64,000 bases of DNA from Bifidobacterium sp. WK012_4_13 (GTDB taxonomy: Bacteria; Actinomycetota; Actinomycetes; Actinomycetales; Bifidobacteriaceae): the NCBI RefSeq assembly GCF_041080835.1, contig NZ_CP129683.1, positions 992,001 to 1,056,000 of the forward strand, given 5' to 3'. Shown in pieces: positions 49,414 to 58,679 of the stretch (its first letter is position 1; every line of letters starts with the position of its first letter). A program made the position numbers and the translations under genes. Under the pieces are notes generated by a model, which saw only the letters and a program-made list of their open reading frames with translations, searched no databases and was not told where the DNA came from.

Positions 49414-51177
49414 CTACAACGGCTGATTCCCGTGATGCTTGTCGTTATGCGAAACGCGGCGCTTCGATGCCAGCATCGCCAGCGACTCCTCGATGACCTC
49501 TCTGGTCTGCTCGGGGTCGATCATCGCGTCTATCTCACCCATTTCGAGCGACAGGTTCGCGTTCACGGTGCTTGCCTCGTATTCGTCAGCCAACTTGCTT
49601 CGCAAGGCTTCCACATCCTGGCCAGCTTCCTTGGCCTTCTGCAGATCCTTGCGATGAATGATGTTCACGGCTCCGGTTGCTCCCAACACCGCAATCTGCG
49701 AGGTCGGCCATGCGAAGTTCATGTCGGCTCCGATGGATTTCGATCCCATGACGATGTACGCGCCGCCGAATGCCTTGCGAAGGATGACCGTGACCATCGG
49801 AACCTGAGCGTTCGCATAGGCATAGATGACCTTGGCACCTCTGCGGATGATGCCGGCATGCTCCTGATCGCTGCCGGGCTTATATCCAGGCACGTCAACG
49901 AGGGTGACTATCGGCAGATTGAAGGAATCGCACAGTCTCACGAAACGCGCAACCTTCTCCGATGCATCGACATCGAGAATGCCTGCCCGCACATTTGGCT
50001 GATTCGCCACGATGCCCACCGGCTTGCCAGAGATGCAGGCGAATCCGACGATTGCCGACTGCGCGAAAAGCTCCTGGACCTGAACGAACTCGCCATAGTC
50101 AACGATGGCGCGAACGACTTCGAGCACATCATATGGCTGACGGTCATTTGCAGGAACGATGGTCTTCAACCGTTTCGCCGCCTCGCGCTCGGTATGGCCG
50201 GATGCGTAGGCATAGGTCGGAGCCTTCTCGTCGCTGTTCGATGGCAGGTAGGCGAGCACGGTGCGCGTGTAATCGATGGCATCGGCCTCGTCTTCGCCCA
50301 GATAATGGGCAACGCCGGACTTGGCATTGTGCACATAGCCGCCGCCAAGCTCATCCATGCTGATTGTCTCGCCGGTCGCAGCCTTGACCACATCCGGCCC
50401 GGTGACGAACATGTTCGAGTTTTCCTTCGTCATGATGATCAGGTCGGTCAAGGCCGGGCAATACACAGCACCACCGGCGCATGGACCGAGAATGACGGAA
50501 ATCTGTGGAATGAAGCCACTCGCCTGGCAGGTCTTGCGGAAGATATGTCCATATTGCGTCAGTGCCGCAACGCCCTCCTGAATGCGTGCGCCACCGGAAT
50601 CGATGAGCGCGACGACCGGAACCTTCATCTGCATGGCCATGTCCATCAGGTGGCAGATCTTGAGTCCCTCAGCCTGCCCAAGAGTGCCTCCGCGGACCGA
50701 AAAGTCCTGCGCGTACACCCCTACCGTACGTCCATGCACCTTGCCAAAACCGGTCACTACGGCCGAGCCGGCCTTGCCCTTGTTGATGTCGCCTCCGGAG
50801 AAGCGGCCCATCTCTTCGAAGGTGTCGGCATCGAAGAGCAGATCGAGACGTTCGCGCGCCGTGTGCTTGCCCTTGCCATGCTGACGCTTGCGCGCGCTGG
50901 TTTCGGCTTCCCGTGCGAGCTGTGCCGCCTTGATGATGGCATCGCGAACGGGCTGCCTGATCTGGGACTGCGAGTCGCCGTTCGAAATCTGCTCGACGGC
51001 CGCCTGCGCGGTTTCGCGCTTGACGGCTTCGGCTTCGGCTGCAGCCGCTGCCTTGTCAGCCTTCTTCGCAGTCGTATCGCTCACTCTATCGCTCGAAACA
51101 TCGCTCATTTCAGCGATTTTGCTCTTCGGCGTCCTGCGTAGGATGCGCTCTTCGATTGCGCTCACGATATCGGTCAT
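49414..51177 (-). CDS. accD: Acyl-CoA carboxylase, carboxyltransferase (beta) subunit
   Basis: 587 residues. The first ~95 residues are a charged Ala/Lys-rich extension; the rest is a carboxyltransferase: ARERLDLLFD, GKAGSAVVTGFGKVHGR, VALIDSGGARIQEGV, ILGPCAGGAVYCPALTD, VDVPGYKPGSDQEHAGIIRRGAK and KAFGGAYIVMGSKSIGAD. It transfers carboxyl groups from biotin to acetyl-CoA (and perhaps longer acyl-CoAs). It overlaps the alpha-subunit gene by four bases and is followed by fas, so malonyl-CoA supply and use are co-encoded. Confidence 0.95.
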   Translation of the reverse strand: MTDIVSAIEERILRRTPKSKIAEMSDVSSDRVSDTTAKKADKAAAAAEAEAVKRETAQAAVEQISNGDSQSQIRQPVRDAIIKAAQLAREAETSARKRQHGKGKHTARERLDLLFDADTFEEMGRFSGGDINKGKAGSAVVTGFGKVHGRTVGVYAQDFSVRGGTLGQAEGLKICHLMDMAMQMKVPVVALIDSGGARIQEGVAALTQYGHIFRKTCQASGFIPQISVILGPCAGGAVYCPALTDLIIMTKENSNMFVTGPDVVKAATGETISMDELGGGYVHNAKSGVAHYLGEDEADAIDYTRTVLAYLPSNSDEKAPTYAYASGHTEREAAKRLKTIVPANDRQPYDVLEVVRAIVDYGEFVQVQELFAQSAIVGFACISGKPVGIVANQPNVRAGILDVDASEKVARFVRLCDSFNLPIVTLVDVPGYKPGSDQEHAGIIRRGAKVIYAYANAQVPMVTVILRKAFGGAYIVMGSKSIGADMNFAWPTSQIAVLGATGAVNIIHRKDLQKAKEAGQDVEALRSKLADEYEASTVNANLSLEMGEIDAMIDPEQTREVIEESLAMLASKRRVSHNDKHHGNQPL

Positions 51178-53105
51178 GCCGCACCTCCCTGCTTGGCCAC
51201 ATCTTCATCGTCCGCCGCATGCAGCTTCGCTGCTGCAGCAGATCCGCCATGATCGCCATCCCCATCGCTGTCATTGCCGGACTTGCCCATATCAAGCTTG
51301 ACAAGAGTCTCGCCTGGATCAACTCCATCGGCGACGCTGACCATAATCTTGGATACCACACCCTTTGCAGGAGCGTAGACATAGTTCTCCATCTTCATGG
51401 ATTCGAGCACGACCATGAGATCGCCCTTGTCGACTTTCTGCCCCTCCGCCACGTTGATGCGGGTCACCACTGCCTGCATGGTGGCGACGATCACACCCGC
51501 CCCTTGCTGATTCTGGCGGGTGGCCTGCTTGGCCACATCGTGCAGACCCTGGCCACGCAATGGCTGAGTCGGTCTGCGAGCGCCCCGTGAGCTGGCCGCC
51601 CCGGCGCCCATGCCAGCAAACATATCCTCAGGAAGTGCGAGCTTGACACGCTTGTCGTCAATCTCGATGGTAAAGGTTTCGACGCTGGTCCGGTCTCTGC
51701 CTTCTGCCTCGTTCCCCTTCTGCGAGTCGCTCATCGATGCCGGCTGCCCGGTTGTCGTGGTCTTTGGCTCGACGTTGAGATAGTTGCGTTCAAGCCATTT
51801 GGTCGTCACATCGAAGCTGTGGTCCTCAGCCGTGAATTCAGGATTGGTGAATATCTTCTGGAACAGCGTGGCGGGCGTGGGAACGCCTTCGATGCTCATT
51901 TCACGCAATGCTCGTCGCACGCGTGCAACGGCGCTCAGACGATCCTGGGCCGAAATGATGACCTTGCCCATCATCGAATCGTCCTTCGGCGAAACCGTAT
52001 CGCCGACCTCGACGCCTGAGTCGATGCGAATTCCAGGACCCGTCGGCCATGTGATCGCTTCGAGCGTTCCAGCGCTTGGCGTCAGGTTGGTGGCGGGATC
52101 CTCGCTGGTGATGCGCAGCTCGAAACTGTGGCCTCGCGGCTCAGGTGCGGTGGTAAGGGCGCCGCCGTCGGCGATGTCGAGCTGCTCACGAACCAGATCG
52201 AGGCCGCACACCTGTTCGCTTACGGTGTGTTCGACCTGAAGTCGAGGATTCACCTCCATGAAATAGACCTTGCCCTTGCTCACGAGAAACTCGCACGTCC
52301 CCAGACCTACATAGCCTGCGGTTGCAAAGAGCCGATGCGAGAAGCCTTCGAGCTGGGCGATCACATCATCGCTGAGGAAGGGCGCGGGAGCCTCCTCTAC
52401 GAGCTTCTGATTTCGGCGTTGAACCGAGCAGTCACGGGTCGAATAGACAGTGAAGTTGCCATGGGAGTCACGGCCGGACTGAGTCTCGACATGACGGGCC
52501 TTGTCGACGAACTTCTCGATGAAGTAATCGCCAAGGTCGCCGCCTTGGAGGGCATCATGGTTCATATAGAATGCGCGGAGTTCATCATCGTTGTTGATGG
52601 GCGTTATGCCGCGGCCACCACCGCCATCGGCCTTCTTCATCATGACCGGATACCCATTATGGTTCGCAAAGTCCAGCAGCACCCTCATGTCGCTCACCGG
52701 CTCTGCGATGCCTGGGACGACCGGAACCTTGGCGCGCTCCGCAACCTTGCATGCCGTTATCTTGTCTCCGAGTTCCTCAAGCACGTGCGGTGAAGGACCG
52801 ACCCATGTGATTCCGGCATCGATGACCTTGCGTGCGAATGTCGGGAATTCCGAAAGGAACCCATACCCCGGATGCAAGGCATCGGCGCCTGCACGCCTGG
52901 CTACATCAACTATGAGATCCTCGTTCAGATAGGTCTGCAGATTGGTGTCGCCGGGCAGCAGATACGCCTCGTCCGCCATCTGCGTATACGGCGCATTCCT
53001 GTCCTGCTCCGCATAGACTGCAACCGTCTCTATCCCCATCTCCTGCGCGGTTCGCACAACCCGAAGGGCAATCTCACCGCGATTCGCGATCAACAGCTTC
53101 TTCAT
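51174..53105 (-). CDS. accA: Acyl-CoA carboxylase alpha subunit (biotin carboxylase and biotin carrier)
   Basis: 643 residues from the ATG at 53105 with AAGGA. Residues 1 to about 450 are biotin carboxylase (KKLLIANRGEIALRVVRTAQEMG, ATP-grasp loop KKADGGGGRGI, FMEVNPRLQVEHTVSE). The C-terminal carrier domain has ESMKMENYVYAP with the biotinylated Lys near residue 571; the usual motif is AMKM, here SMKM. A 70-residue Gly/Asp/His-rich tail follows. BirA, encoded just upstream, should biotinylate it. Confidence 0.95.
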   Translation of the reverse strand: MKKLLIANRGEIALRVVRTAQEMGIETVAVYAEQDRNAPYTQMADEAYLLPGDTNLQTYLNEDLIVDVARRAGADALHPGYGFLSEFPTFARKVIDAGITWVGPSPHVLEELGDKITACKVAERAKVPVVPGIAEPVSDMRVLLDFANHNGYPVMMKKADGGGGRGITPINNDDELRAFYMNHDALQGGDLGDYFIEKFVDKARHVETQSGRDSHGNFTVYSTRDCSVQRRNQKLVEEAPAPFLSDDVIAQLEGFSHRLFATAGYVGLGTCEFLVSKGKVYFMEVNPRLQVEHTVSEQVCGLDLVREQLDIADGGALTTAPEPRGHSFELRITSEDPATNLTPSAGTLEAITWPTGPGIRIDSGVEVGDTVSPKDDSMMGKVIISAQDRLSAVARVRRALREMSIEGVPTPATLFQKIFTNPEFTAEDHSFDVTTKWLERNYLNVEPKTTTTGQPASMSDSQKGNEAEGRDRTSVETFTIEIDDKRVKLALPEDMFAGMGAGAASSRGARRPTQPLRGQGLHDVAKQATRQNQQGAGVIVATMQAVVTRINVAEGQKVDKGDLMVVLESMKMENYVYAPAKGVVSKIMVSVADGVDPGETLVKLDMGKSGNDSDGDGDHGGSAAAAKLHAADDEDVAKQGGAA

Positions 53106-53225
53106 GGCATCCTTTCTTCGCTGCTCAAGCAACTTTCACAACTTCACACATCAATAACTCGTCATAATCAATGACTCGTAAGAACCAAATGACTCGCATC
53201 GCTCAACGCGCGACGGCGGATCGCA

Positions 53226-54260
53226 TCATTCCACCGCATCGCCGATCTCAGGAAGCACCCCGACATCGGCTACCGTCACCTTCTGCCTGCATCCGTCATG
53301 GCGAAGGATCGTAAGCGAGGCATCGTCATTGATCGAAAGCGCCCTGCCGATCAGACTCCGATCATCGGCGAGATGTGCACGAACCTGCTTGCCGAGTGTC
53401 CAGCTCAATCGCTCGACCCTGTCGCGCAAGTCAGGAATGACAACGTCGGGATGCTTCATGAATGCGCTCAATTCCCGGCGAAGATGCTGCGTCGTGACGC
53501 ATACCAGCTCGTCACGAAGCTCCGCATACGGAGGCAGCGGACCGAATTGCAGCTGCAATGACGTAGACATGTCGATTGGCAGATTCTCCTGTGGAACGAA
53601 GAGATTCATGCCGATGCCGATTATCAGCACGGCCGAGCTCTCGTCGGTTGGAACCATCTCGCAGAGAATCCCAGCCAGCTTGCGACCCTGGCAGAAGACA
53701 TCGTTCGGCCATTTGAGCTCTAGCTGCACGTCGGGATTCAAGGCCCGAACATCATGCCTTGTCATCACCTCGCCGATTGCATCTATCAGTGCGATTCCAC
53801 AGATCGTGGTGAACCATCCTGAATGGCGCGAATCCAGAACGTCGATTCGGACGGGCACGGCCCATGAACTCAGCAAGGACTCGCCGGGGCTGTTGAACCA
53901 GGTACGGCCCTGACGACCTCGACATTTCGTCTGCACATCGGATACGGCGATGCTGATCGGCAGTCTCTCCGATCTCTCCGACGAGCTCTCGCTCCCATGA
54001 TCCGAGGACGCTGGTGTCTGGATGCCCACGACACGGCGATCCGTGTCTGTACCTTCACCTTCACCTTCACCTTCGCCGATGTCTTCGGGTGACTCGAACA
54101 GGTGTGCAACGCAGTTCACGGCATCTGAGAATCCGCTTGCCGCAACCGCACGCGCGATCAGGGAATTGGTCGAATCAACGGTATCGAGCATCTTCACGGT
54201 TGATGCCACTTCTTCCGTCTCAGGGACCGATGACGACCAGATGCAGTCTTGATAGGGCAT
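53226..54260 (-). CDS. birA: Biotin-protein ligase, monofunctional
   Basis: 344 residues from the ATG at 54260 (TTG at 54269 is an alternative). Ligase motifs: STNSLIARA near 30, CRGRQGRTW near 115, KWPNDV near 184, IIGIGMNLF. There is no N-terminal HTH, so it is a class I ligase that does not itself repress biotin genes. An inserted acidic low-complexity loop (EGEGEGEG, residues about 65-75) is encoded by ACCTTC hexamer repeats. It lies 120 bases upstream of the biotin carrier gene. Confidence 0.92.
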   Translation of the reverse strand: MPYQDCIWSSSVPETEEVASTVKMLDTVDSTNSLIARAVAASGFSDAVNCVAHLFESPEDIGEGEGEGEGTDTDRRVVGIQTPASSDHGSESSSERSERLPISIAVSDVQTKCRGRQGRTWFNSPGESLLSSWAVPVRIDVLDSRHSGWFTTICGIALIDAIGEVMTRHDVRALNPDVQLELKWPNDVFCQGRKLAGILCEMVPTDESSAVLIIGIGMNLFVPQENLPIDMSTSLQLQFGPLPPYAELRDELVCVTTQHLRRELSAFMKHPDVVIPDLRDRVERLSWTLGKQVRAHLADDRSLIGRALSINDDASLTILRHDGCRQKVTVADVGVLPEIGDAVE

Positions 54261-54502
54261 GCTTTCCAACGTATCAATAGATTTCAGCTTCCAACAGCCT
54301 CGGGCCTACAAATCGAGAGATGGGATTTTGTATGATTCCACAAAAACATCGGACGAGCGGAAATCTAGGATGATGATCACTCAGGTACGGTTTTTGCATT
54401 CCAACATCTGACAGGCTGCGCCAGGCCAGAAATAACCGATGTCCGTTGGACCAGGGCTTCAACGGGCTTCCCGTAGCTTCGGGAGCGAGAGAACGAGGAA
54501 TT
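54261..54502. promoter_or_regulatory. Divergent birA/bioY region
   Basis: It contains a small inverted repeat TTTTGT (54326-54331) / ACAAAA (54340-54345). It must carry promoters for birA and bioY. No known biotin operator (BirA, BioR or BioQ type) is recognisable. Confidence 0.4.
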
Positions 54503-55081
54503 TTGAGTAGATCGACAACAGACCATATCCACGGCTTCGATAACCGCAGCCTCGCAAGAATGGCGGTGTTCGCCGCCTTGATCTCCGCGTTCAGCTTCAT
54601 CAGGGTCGCGGTGGGGCCAGTGCCCATCACGATGGAGAATCTTGCAGTGATGCTTGCCGGCGTGGTGCTTGGACCCTGGCTTGCAGCATGTTCGGTCCTT
54701 CTGCTGCTCGCATTGACTGCGCTGGGACTGCCCCTGCTCGGTGGCAATGGCGGTCTGGCAGTGTTCGTTGGACCGACGGCAGGGTATCTGCTTGGCTTCG
54801 TGGTCGGCGCATTCCTTATTGGTTTAATATCAAATAGTGGGAATCGTCTCAATATATGGAAAACTGCATGTGCCTGCCTCATCGGCGGCATGCTCGTCCC
54901 CTATGGTTTCGGCATTCCAGTGACGGCACTTGTCGTCGGACAGCCAGTCGCAACCGCAGCCTACAGCGCTCTCATATTCATTCCTGGCGATGCCATCAAG
55001 ATCGTGGTCGCGACCATCATCTCATCTGCCCTTTGGAAGGCATATCCTGCAGCCTTTTCCCGACACATGTGGCAACGATGA
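54503..55081 (+). CDS. bioY: Biotin transporter substrate-binding (S) component
   Basis: 192 residues from the TTG at 54503 with GAGGAAT just upstream; a TTG at 54446 would give 211. The BioY pattern is clear: SLARMAVFAALISAFSFIRVAVGPVPITMENLAVMLAG, then LGLPLLGGNGGLAVFVGPTAGYLLGF and FIPGDAIKIVVAT. It has six hydrophobic segments. It captures biotin and works with the EcfA ATPase and EcfT encoded next. Confidence 0.92.
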   Translation: MSRSTTDHIHGFDNRSLARMAVFAALISAFSFIRVAVGPVPITMENLAVMLAGVVLGPWLAACSVLLLLALTALGLPLLGGNGGLAVFVGPTAGYLLGFVVGAFLIGLISNSGNRLNIWKTACACLIGGMLVPYGFGIPVTALVVGQPVATAAYSALIFIPGDAIKIVVATIISSALWKAYPAAFSRHMWQR

Positions 55082-55992
55082 GGCAGCTTTCGGAAGCGCA
55101 TGGAAATCTCCAGGAGGCGAGCGAATCCATGATGCCCAAACCCGACATTGGACGGCAGGCGGCATACTTGCGAGCTCGCGGACTGAGTTATCGCATCGGT
55201 GGACGAACGATTCTCAATTCCGTCTCCTGCGAACTCCACTCAGCGAGCATTGCGGTTCTGGGCACGAACGGTTCAGGAAAGTCGACGTTTCTACGCCTGA
55301 TCGACGGCCTCGAGCGCAGGACATCAGGCGAACTGGCTGTGATGGGACTGGACCCGTCCCGAAATGCGAAGGAACTCCATCGAAGCATCGGCTTTGTGTT
55401 CACCAACCCGGACACACAGATAATAATGCCCACCGTGAGGGAAGACGTCGCGTTTTCCTTGCATGGCGCACCGCTTTCGAAAGAGGAGAAAGCCGAAAGA
55501 GTCACCGAGCAGCTCGCGCACTGCAACCTGCTGCATTGCGCGGACCAGCCGGCACATTCCCTTTCCGGCGGTCAGAAGCAAATGCTCGCACTGGCGGCGA
55601 TTCTGATACGGGAACCGCGTCTATTGCTCGCCGATGAGCCGACCACAATGCTTGACCTTCCCAACGCGGCACGCATCTCACAGGCCCTTCTCGCCGATCC
55701 CAATCGTCCGGCGATAATCGCCACGCACGACCTCGCGCTGGCCGCCCGTTGCGAGACTGCCATGCTTTTCCACGATGGGCAGGTTGTCGAGATTGGAGAG
55801 AGCGGCATGGTCATCGAACGCTATCGGGCACACTGTTCGACAATCTGTCAGGAGAGCCAGCAGCATCAGCATCAGCATCAGCATCAGCATCAATCCGATC
55901 CGGACCTTCCGCACGGCATCGCCAGTTCGCGCGGGGCAGAACGCAGTGCATCAGTCGATCAGTTGCCGGAAGGCATGGGTGACGCCCGATGA
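55078..55992 (+). CDS. ECF transporter ATPase (biotin, BioM/EcfA type)
   Basis: 304 residues from the ATG at 55078, which overlaps the bioY stop (ATGA). Walker A GTNGSGKST, Q-loop FVFTNPDTQIIM, signature LSGGQKQ, Walker B LLLADEPT, H-loop ATHDLAL. A His/Gln run near residue 260 is encoded by CAGCAT hexamers; the C-terminal ~40 residues are disordered. It powers biotin uptake. Confidence 0.92.
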   Translation: MRQLSEAHGNLQEASESMMPKPDIGRQAAYLRARGLSYRIGGRTILNSVSCELHSASIAVLGTNGSGKSTFLRLIDGLERRTSGELAVMGLDPSRNAKELHRSIGFVFTNPDTQIIMPTVREDVAFSLHGAPLSKEEKAERVTEQLAHCNLLHCADQPAHSLSGGQKQMLALAAILIREPRLLLADEPTTMLDLPNAARISQALLADPNRPAIIATHDLALAARCETAMLFHDGQVVEIGESGMVIERYRAHCSTICQESQQHQHQHQHQHQSDPDLPHGIASSRGAERSASVDQLPEGMGDAR

Positions 55993-56594
55993 TGGCCATG
56001 TATGTTCCCGGTCACAGCCTTGTCCATCGCTGCCCTGGAAGCTGGAAGCTGCTGGCGCTGTTCATCGTCGGCGCCCTGCTGGCCTGCCCGACGCTGCCAG
56101 TATGGGCATTGTGCATGCTCACCGGACTGTGCCTGATTCTGTACGGCATAAGCGGACTCGGCCTGGCCAGGTTCATCAGGCAGGTGTGGGATGCAAGATG
56201 GGTGATCGCATTCACCGTCCTGGCTCAGATATGGTTCAGGCCAATCACAACAACGGCTCTGACTACAATGCGGATAACGGTGATGGTGCTCCTTGCCTCG
56301 CTGGTGACGCTGACTACGCAGCTGTCGGAGATATTCGCCGTGGTCGCACGCCTATTGATGCCATTCGAAGGTTTTGGGCTCAATACATATCGCGTTGGAG
56401 TGGCCGTTTCCCTGGGAATCAGCGTTATTCCCATCATCAGCGCATCGATGAGAACCGTGCGTGAAGCCAGTCAGGCACGTGGGATACGAAGCGGGCCTTT
56501 GCTGAGAATTCGGACATGGGCCGTTCCACTGATGGTTGTGGTGCTCAAGCAGGCCGACGAGCTGGCTGACTCGTTGGATGCCAGAGGAATGTAG
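55989..56594 (+). CDS. ECF transporter transmembrane (T) component
   Basis: 201 residues with about five hydrophobic segments and the coupling motifs of EcfT/BioN: ASQARGIRSG in the cytosolic loop and DSLDARGM at the end. It overlaps the ATPase gene by four bases. Together with bioY and the ATPase it completes a biotin-specific ECF importer. Confidence 0.9.
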   Translation: MMAMYVPGHSLVHRCPGSWKLLALFIVGALLACPTLPVWALCMLTGLCLILYGISGLGLARFIRQVWDARWVIAFTVLAQIWFRPITTTALTTMRITVMVLLASLVTLTTQLSEIFAVVARLLMPFEGFGLNTYRVGVAVSLGISVIPIISASMRTVREASQARGIRSGPLLRIRTWAVPLMVVVLKQADELADSLDARGM

Positions 56595-56650
56595 CCAACG
56601 CAGCCGGAGGGCATCGATGCAGTTAGCCGCTGGGACTACAATCGTGCACG

Positions 56651-58669
56651 ATGAGTAGCTCACAGCATGATATGAATCCACGTTCTCAATCCATTCTTGC
56701 AGGTCTTCGCTGGGCTTGCGTGGCCTTGGCGTGCCTATGGATCGCCTTCTGCACCTCTGTGGGGCCGATTTATCGTGCAGACGCTTCAATTGCATCGTAT
56801 TCGTGGGGCAACGCCCTGATTCTGATCGTCACGTTCACCATTGACATGGTCATCGTCCTGGCAGTGGTTCGATGGGCAAAAGGTCGAAGGAATGGGCTCG
56901 TCCCGAATGACGGGGCTGCAACGACGAACCCCTCCGACGCCTTCCATGGATCTTCGAAGAAGCAGTCAAGACTCCGGTCTCGCCTGCACTCCGCCTTGCT
57001 CAGCCATCGTTCGACCCGCTCGATCGCACGATTCACGACACGGCGATGGTCCGCAATCTCACCATGGATAATGCGTCTCACCGCCACCCGCAGCAGTCTG
57101 TTCCTCGTATTCGCAATCGGCTGGCTATGGGCATTCGCAACACTTCTCGCGGCATACGGCGCAGACATCCATTCACAGATCAACGAGTTCAATCTGTGGT
57201 GGGCCAATCTGCAGGGCGTGAGGCTGCCATACCTGCATGGCTTCACACAGATGGACATCTACCCGACCGGTCACTATCTCTGGCCGCACAAGCCCACCTA
57301 TCTCACGGACCAGCACAACTACCTGCTGACTCTCTTCTATGGTGGGGTCGTTGCCGTGTTCCGCAAGCTGAGCGGCTCCGACGATGCCGGCATCGTCGTC
57401 CTGACAGGCCTGCAGATGCTGTTCGCGGCATTCTGCTGTGCCTCCACGGCTGACCGCTTCTTCAATGCAGGCAAGCCCCGAATCAACGGGAAACCTGCTT
57501 CGGCAGGCGCCCGCCTTGCGATCCTTGCACTCTTTCTCCTGACTCCGCTCAGCGCCTTCAGCACGATCTCACTGACGAAGTCCCCTGCATTCGCATACTC
57601 GTTCGTCTGGTGGATCGGCATCCTCTATGTGCTCTATCGCACGGCAGGGCGTGGCGAAGTCTCGACGTCAGCCACCAGGTGGCCACCCAAGCGCCTCTGC
57701 GCCGAGCTTGCCATCAGTTCATTGCTGATGATAGGCACCGCAAAGTATGGCATCTATGTCGTGGCGGTGCAGATCATCCTCTCGGTGCTTGCCGACCGGA
57801 GACGCTGGAAGACATATGCGCTGTGCCTGCTCGTGCCGACGGTCGCATTCGAGGCGCTGCTCATGAGCCTGATTTCAGCCGGAGCCGTGATACAGGGCGA
57901 TCCGATCGAGGCCAAGGGCATACAGCTGCAGCAGATCGCAAGGGTCGCCGAGCGCGATCCGGAAAACATACCGGCCTCTGCACGAAGGCAGCTCGAACCC
58001 ATTCTCGATCTGCAGGCCATGGCCTTGAAATATAACCCCAATGATGCGGATCCCGTAAAATCATCCGGCGGCGAAACCAAGGTCACCGTCTACAAGTGGC
58101 GAACCGTGACCGCCGATGACATGAAGCACTTCAACAGCGCCTGGCTTTCCATCGGCCTGAGAAATCCTGTATTGTACATCGACGCATTCATGGCGGAATG
58201 CTACGGGTATTTCGACGTCACCGACGTCCCCTACGTTTCGATGAACTATTATGTGAACAACGGCTATGTACAGGATTCCAGCGCATGGATCAAGAATTGG
58301 ATGCACGGCTGGCGTGACAGGGTCGCCGGCTTCGCCTTTGCATGGGGCAGGACTCCCGTTATCGGATGGCTCACCAATGCGAACTTCTGGCTGGTGCTGT
58401 CTTTGCTGCTGCTATGCATCGAATTCGCACTCGGCCGCTTCCGTGCACTCTCATATCAAACCACCTTGCTCGTTCTGATGGGTGTGATGATCTTCGCACC
58501 GGCAAATAACTATGACCGTCACATCCTGCCCTTGGTGTTCGTCTTTGGATTCCTTACCCTGGCGTTCGTCCGGGACACCGACGAACTGCCAACGACCCGG
58601 GCACCAGAACTCGGTGAAGGTGGAGTGGACGCGTCCGAGAAAAGTGCCGACATCACTCAGACTCGCTAA
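56651..58669 (+). CDS. Polytopic membrane protein, DUF6020-like (possible glycosyltransferase)
   Basis: 672 residues with roughly a dozen hydrophobic segments. The large loop after the fourth segment has GFTQMDIYPTGHYLWPHKPTYLTDQHNYLL, and the distal half has NPVLYIDAFMAECYGYFDVTDVPY. This plan resembles DUF6020-type membrane proteins common in Bifidobacterium, which may be GT-C-like glycosyltransferases acting on lipid-linked sugars. The acceptor is unknown. The next gene begins 11 bases later. Confidence 0.65.
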   Translation: MSSSQHDMNPRSQSILAGLRWACVALACLWIAFCTSVGPIYRADASIASYSWGNALILIVTFTIDMVIVLAVVRWAKGRRNGLVPNDGAATTNPSDAFHGSSKKQSRLRSRLHSALLSHRSTRSIARFTTRRWSAISPWIMRLTATRSSLFLVFAIGWLWAFATLLAAYGADIHSQINEFNLWWANLQGVRLPYLHGFTQMDIYPTGHYLWPHKPTYLTDQHNYLLTLFYGGVVAVFRKLSGSDDAGIVVLTGLQMLFAAFCCASTADRFFNAGKPRINGKPASAGARLAILALFLLTPLSAFSTISLTKSPAFAYSFVWWIGILYVLYRTAGRGEVSTSATRWPPKRLCAELAISSLLMIGTAKYGIYVVAVQIILSVLADRRRWKTYALCLLVPTVAFEALLMSLISAGAVIQGDPIEAKGIQLQQIARVAERDPENIPASARRQLEPILDLQAMALKYNPNDADPVKSSGGETKVTVYKWRTVTADDMKHFNSAWLSIGLRNPVLYIDAFMAECYGYFDVTDVPYVSMNYYVNNGYVQDSSAWIKNWMHGWRDRVAGFAFAWGRTPVIGWLTNANFWLVLSLLLLCIEFALGRFRALSYQTTLLVLMGVMIFAPANNYDRHILPLVFVFGFLTLAFVRDTDELPTTRAPELGEGGVDASEKSADITQTR

Positions 58670-58679
58670 GCTGGATGCC

